Below are positions 60,288 through 64,000 of a DNA stretch of 64,000 bases, in pieces (within the stretch, counting starts at the first letter, position 1; each line of letters starts with the position of its first letter). The stretch comes from Colias croceus (taxonomy: Eukaryota > Arthropoda > Insecta > Lepidoptera > Pieridae). The notes below the pieces were generated by a model. The model saw nothing but the letters and a program-made list of their open reading frames with translations, was not told where the DNA came from and did not search any database. The position numbers were made by a program, and so were the translations under genes. The stretch lies in the NCBI RefSeq assembly GCF_905220415.1, contig NC_059539.1, positions 10,664,001 to 10,728,000 of the forward strand, written 5' to 3'.

Positions 60288-60470
60288 TCCTTACTAATAT
60301 TATAAATGCGAAAGTAACTCTGTCTGTCTGTCTGTTACTCAATCACGCCTAAACTACTGAACCAATTTGCATGAAATTTGGTATGGAGATATTTTGATAC
60401 CCGAGAAAGGACATAGGCTACTTTTTATTGCGAAATATGTACCACGGGCGTAGCCGGGGCGGACCGCTGG
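60288..60470 (+). mobile_element. Mosaic Helitron: Lep1 5' end joined to family B 3' end
   Basis: TC at 60288 after A, CTGG (CTRR class) at 60467-60470 before T. The first ~145 bases match the Lep1 copy at 56941; the last ~40 match family B. Confidence 0.88.
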
Positions 60471-60639
60471 TTTTCTATATTTTCTTATATGTTATGAATG
60501 TCAGCGCACATTGCCCCGTCATTATCTGCAATTTTTTAAAGGAACTCGTTTTCTGTTTAAAAGATTACATGATTTTCCAAACATCCAGCGTGAATTTGTA
60601 CACACACTATTACCAAGATGCAAAGATCGTTGTAGAATA

Positions 60640-60917
60640 ATCGTCGCCTTACTCCATGACGTTACGGTATTGCCATGACGCGATCTTAAAATTTTACTCT
60701 AAACGCGCCTAAAGATGTTTCACTCATATTAATATTACGCAAATTAAATCATTTCGACCTTCGACGAAGCCTTCTTCCATTACACCATTTATGGTACCTA
60801 ATTATTTTTGCATGCTTGTATTGGCTGAACATGTTTGTGCTTTATTTATATAATTGTATCACCATTGAATACCATGTTTAAAGCAAAATAAAGATTTTAT
60901 TTATTTATTTATTTATT
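60640..60917 (+). mobile_element. LINE 3' tail with (TTTA)n
   Basis: 'gcatgcttgtattggctgaa', 'caccattgaataccatgtt', 'aaagcaaaataaagatttt' and then repeated TTTA to 60917. Only the non-coding tail remains; the left limit is uncertain. Confidence 0.5.
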
Positions 60918-62690
60918 TACACTGAAATTAAAACTAAACTAAACGCTCATAAATAAAGAATAAATAAATGTGAATATGTAAAATTATATATTATTTTTAA
61001 CTGTATGAGCAATAATTTTATTACAATTTTCTTTTATTTTACGTTTAATAACAGTTTTGAATAAAGAAATCATGCAATCGAAGTAATCCGCCCTAGCGAT
61101 ACTAGCGCGAGTGAGTGTGATGTCAGAGGCGCTTCGAATCTACAGATGTTTCGTCCTAAAATATGTAAACTTCAATAATCTATATCTCAGTCATTTATTG
61201 ATGGATTTCAAAATTTTTTTCGGCCACTGATTAGTTTTGAGCTATTTTTTAAGACTAGTAAGGTGAATATACTATTTTCTATTTTTTTAAACTTTTCCAT
61301 TTTTCCATACAAACAAAATTAATGTCATTGAAAAAAAAATTAAATACAAATAAATTCAGTATTTTCTGATTTTTTCCTTTGTACACTCACTATTACCTAG
61401 CTGATTACAAAATTTGAACTTTCTAGGTCATCTGTAAGTGGGTTAGGTTTTGTATATGTCTATAATAAGTCAGTCAGTCTTAAAAATTGCGATTTTTGGA
61501 TATTAATATCTACGCAACTGTTTAATCTGTATTTATGAAATTTAAGGTTCTTGTTTATCTTGAGGTCCTCTTGATATGTACCAAATTTGGTTTATTTAAC
61601 TCAAATAGTTTTCGAGTTATAAGAGGGTGAAAAGTGGCTCGAAATGGTTCGTGTAAATATACACACGGCTGCTGCTCGCCAGTTCTCTTCGCTTGAACTC
61701 GGCTTGACACGCTGCCGCGTGTCTAGATATACGACTATCTTTGTTTATTATATATTTATATTATGCCTGGTCTTATATAAAATGAAATGCTTTGATATTT
61801 TGGTGTAAAATAGCCCTTTTAATCATAAAATTACTGAACAGACTGTAAGTTTCAAAACTACCCGCATGTAAAATGTTTATTCACAGGGTGATTATTGTTC
61901 TGGTAATTACTTAACTGGAATTGGTATTTCTCCTAAATAAATCGAATAGAAGTAAAATTGTAGATATAGCCTGAAACAGGCCAAACAATCATCACTTCTA
62001 AACTTCTAATATCTACATAAAGGGACCATTCGCATATATGTAAATATTTAATTAAACATTTACTTTATAATGCTTTCAAAACTTAGTAGTCACGGGAATC
62101 AGCTAGATTTTTATTAGAACAGTCGCAAAAGTCGCGGGAATCATCTAGTATTCAGCTACCGGGAAATACATAACTGTTATAGAATTTAAACGCTGCAAGT
62201 GGCGCCAACTGTAGCCTATATTTGGTACCGTGTTACGGCCTTCGCATACTAAACTAAATTTTGGGCGTTTAATTTATGCCAAATATCGACTTTTAACTAA
62301 ACACGCTTAAGTACTTTATGACGAATAAAATTGCATCATCATACACATCATACCTTATATGGTTCTACAAATTTTAACGAACGAAGTATTTAAAATTTTA
62401 AATGTATCGATGTTCAAATATCGTTATTGAATCGTTTTAGATTGCATCGCAAAAAAAAATCTGAATTATCATAAGTAAAAAATGATATGGTTATGACATG
62501 AGTTTTCATACGCAATCATTATAATAAATTTATTCACAAGTGTCGTAATTACAATTCTCGGTTTTAATAAATAAATTCTCGATTTGACACAGAACAAAGA
62601 CAAAAAACCTAAGAAAAGCCCTTTTTCACTTTACCTATCTTAAGGGAAACATCAGGGGAAACACGAACCTTCATTATTCAATTTACTAGT
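60918..62690. other. Non-coding DNA, possibly containing an unresolved repeat (61080-61720)
   Basis: 61080-61720 has GC-rich ends ('actagcgcgagtgagtgtga' and 'ggcttgacacgctgccgcgt') around an AT-rich middle with phrases typical of lepidopteran dispersed repeats ('ttcgagttataagagggtg'). No second copy is seen here. The rest is AT-rich. Confidence 0.35.
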
Positions 62691-62691
62691 A

Positions 62692-62860
62692 TCTATAGTC
62701 TATAGTTATATATAAAACTCAAATTTATATATAAAACTCAAAGGTGACTGATATAGTGATCTATCAACGCACAGCCCAAACCACTCGACATATCGGGCTG
62801 AAATTTCGCATGCAGGTAGATGTCATAACGTAGGCGTCCCCTAAGAAAGGATTTTAGAAA
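62692..62860 (+). mobile_element. Truncated Helitron (family C)
   Basis: TC near 62692; a duplicated 'tatatataaaactcaaa' start; matches the 57680 copy to 'ctaagaaaggattt', then lacks the 3' hairpin and CTAG. Confidence 0.75.
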
Positions 62861-63263
62861 ATTCATCCCCTAAAGGGGTAAAATAGGGGATGAAAACTTA
62901 TACCATGAAAATTTATCTTTTCCACGAATAAAACTGTACCCAATGACTTTGTTACAGAGTTCAGTTTTCTATTCATACACTCATACAACAATAAATTACC
63001 TCTCTATAACAGCTGATTACATATTTAAATGAATCGTCAAACAGCATTCAATGCAAACCCTTTTATCATACACGAGGTACGTCATTAAGCCTTCCAAAAT
63101 CCTATGTATTTTACCGAATTTATTTATTTTCACGCGTTGTTTTCACGCTATGTACCTATATTATAATTAATGCAATTATATTTATGACACTTGATGTCTA
63201 ATAATAATACGTTGGGCAAATTCGTATATACTTTTTAAACTTTATTCGTTTTTTATTTCCTAA
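62861..63263. other. Non-coding AT-rich DNA
   Basis: Nothing recognised. Confidence 0.45.
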
Positions 63264-63455
63264 CTAGCTGTGCCCCGCGGTTTCACCCGCGTGGCTCCAC
63301 TCCTATAGGTCTTGGCGTGATAATAAATATTAAATAGCCTTCCTCGATAAATAGGCTATCCTTACACCGGAAGAATTTTTCAAACCAGCAGTTACCTACT
63401 GAGATTAGCGCATTCAAACAAACAAACTCTTCAGCTTTACAATATTAGTATAGAT
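63264..63455 (-). mobile_element. Short Helitron (family A)
   Basis: CTAG at 63264, 'ctgtgccccgcggtttcacc', 'cttcagctttacaatattag'. Flanking DNA at 63170-63200 and 63466-63500 is similar ('gcaattatatttatgacact/aatt gatgtct'), a local duplication around the element. Confidence 0.85.
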
Positions 63456-64000
63456 AAGTATAGATGAATGCAATTATATTTATGACAATTGATGTCTGTA
63501 GTCCGTTGGGAGAATTCCTACTTTTTAATCGTTATTCGCTTTTATTTCCTAATTATTAATATAACATTTGGACGTATGATAAAAATGTGGGTACATACAA
63601 CATTATCATGAAACAAGAGAAAACGGTTTTCATAATTTTTATTCAACCTGTAGATTCTCCATGTAATTATGAAAGTAATTGTAACGTCATCATGGTCTGT
63701 CTGGACCATAGAAATCTAAATAACAAGACACGTTGGACTGTATTTTGTTTACATACAAATAAAGTACATATTTCTTTTTTTAATCGCATCTTTCCGTGGT
63801 ATGAAATACTAAAGAATTCAATATAGGTAGGTCTATCCTTGAGTTAATTCAACTTTTATTTAATTCCTGCCATTGTAATTGTCATTTAGTTATAATTATT
63901 TCCAATAGTTTTATCCAAATAGTTTAATATTTAAATTTTAAAATGCTCTATTACTTTCTTTTGTCGTAGAAATGATTATAGAAATAAAATGAAATAAATA
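63456..64000. other. Non-coding AT-rich DNA to the window end
   Basis: One 79-codon open frame at 63587-63826 has no recognisable family. No other feature seen. Confidence 0.4.

Overview
The window is AT-rich animal DNA from a moth or butterfly (Lepidoptera). The evidence is its many short Lep1-type Helitrons (5' TC... and 3' CTAG ends, with a 'tactaatattataaa' terminus), two copies of a lepidopteran tRNA-derived SINE, and one intron-rich conserved developmental gene with short exons. The species cannot be named from this sequence.

Main gene: the complete coding sequence of chinmo (chronologically inappropriate morphogenesis), a BTB/POZ plus two-C2H2-zinc-finger transcription factor, lies on the minus strand from 44207 down to 15201. 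It has six coding exons whose splice phases all agree, giving 428 residues. The first coding intron (18 kb) and second (8.6 kb) are large and full of mobile DNA; the last three are each under 400 bp. The start-codon exon begins at a splice acceptor (44232), so non-coding 5' exons and the promoter lie further right. A CpG-rich stretch at about 55.0-56.2 kb is the best candidate. The 3' UTR appears to run about 4 kb (15200 down to about 11070). It carries six let-7 seed matches and two miR-100 seed matches, a likely insect-wide control that switches chinmo off at developmental transitions.

Left end: positions 1-84 are the last 27 codons of an unidentified plus-strand gene. Two diverged direct repeats follow (about 1.3-5.0 kb and 5.1-9.5 kb). 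Each holds an intact two-exon minus-strand gene for a Myb/SANT-like DNA-binding protein of about 220 residues. A Helitron is present in one repeat and absent from the other, which fixes its ends.

Mobile DNA: chinmo intron 2 holds a three-level nest. A short Helitron was split by a 5'-truncated LINE, and that LINE's ORF2 was split by a 4003-bp Helitron with exact A|T insertion and no coding capacity. Removing the Helitron restores an exact 788-codon frame. The Helitron is built of tandem arrays, including one that repeats a copy of the element's own terminal hairpin with covarying base pairs. Intron 1 holds a 2063-bp TA-flanked long-inverted-repeat element with internal tandem repeats, a 181-bp MITE, a SINE with a 14-bp target duplication and many short Helitrons. 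To the right of chinmo's start lie an 892-bp long-inverted-repeat element sharing a module with the big Helitron, a 613-bp near-perfect palindrome, and more Helitrons. From about 57 kb to the end I see no gene.
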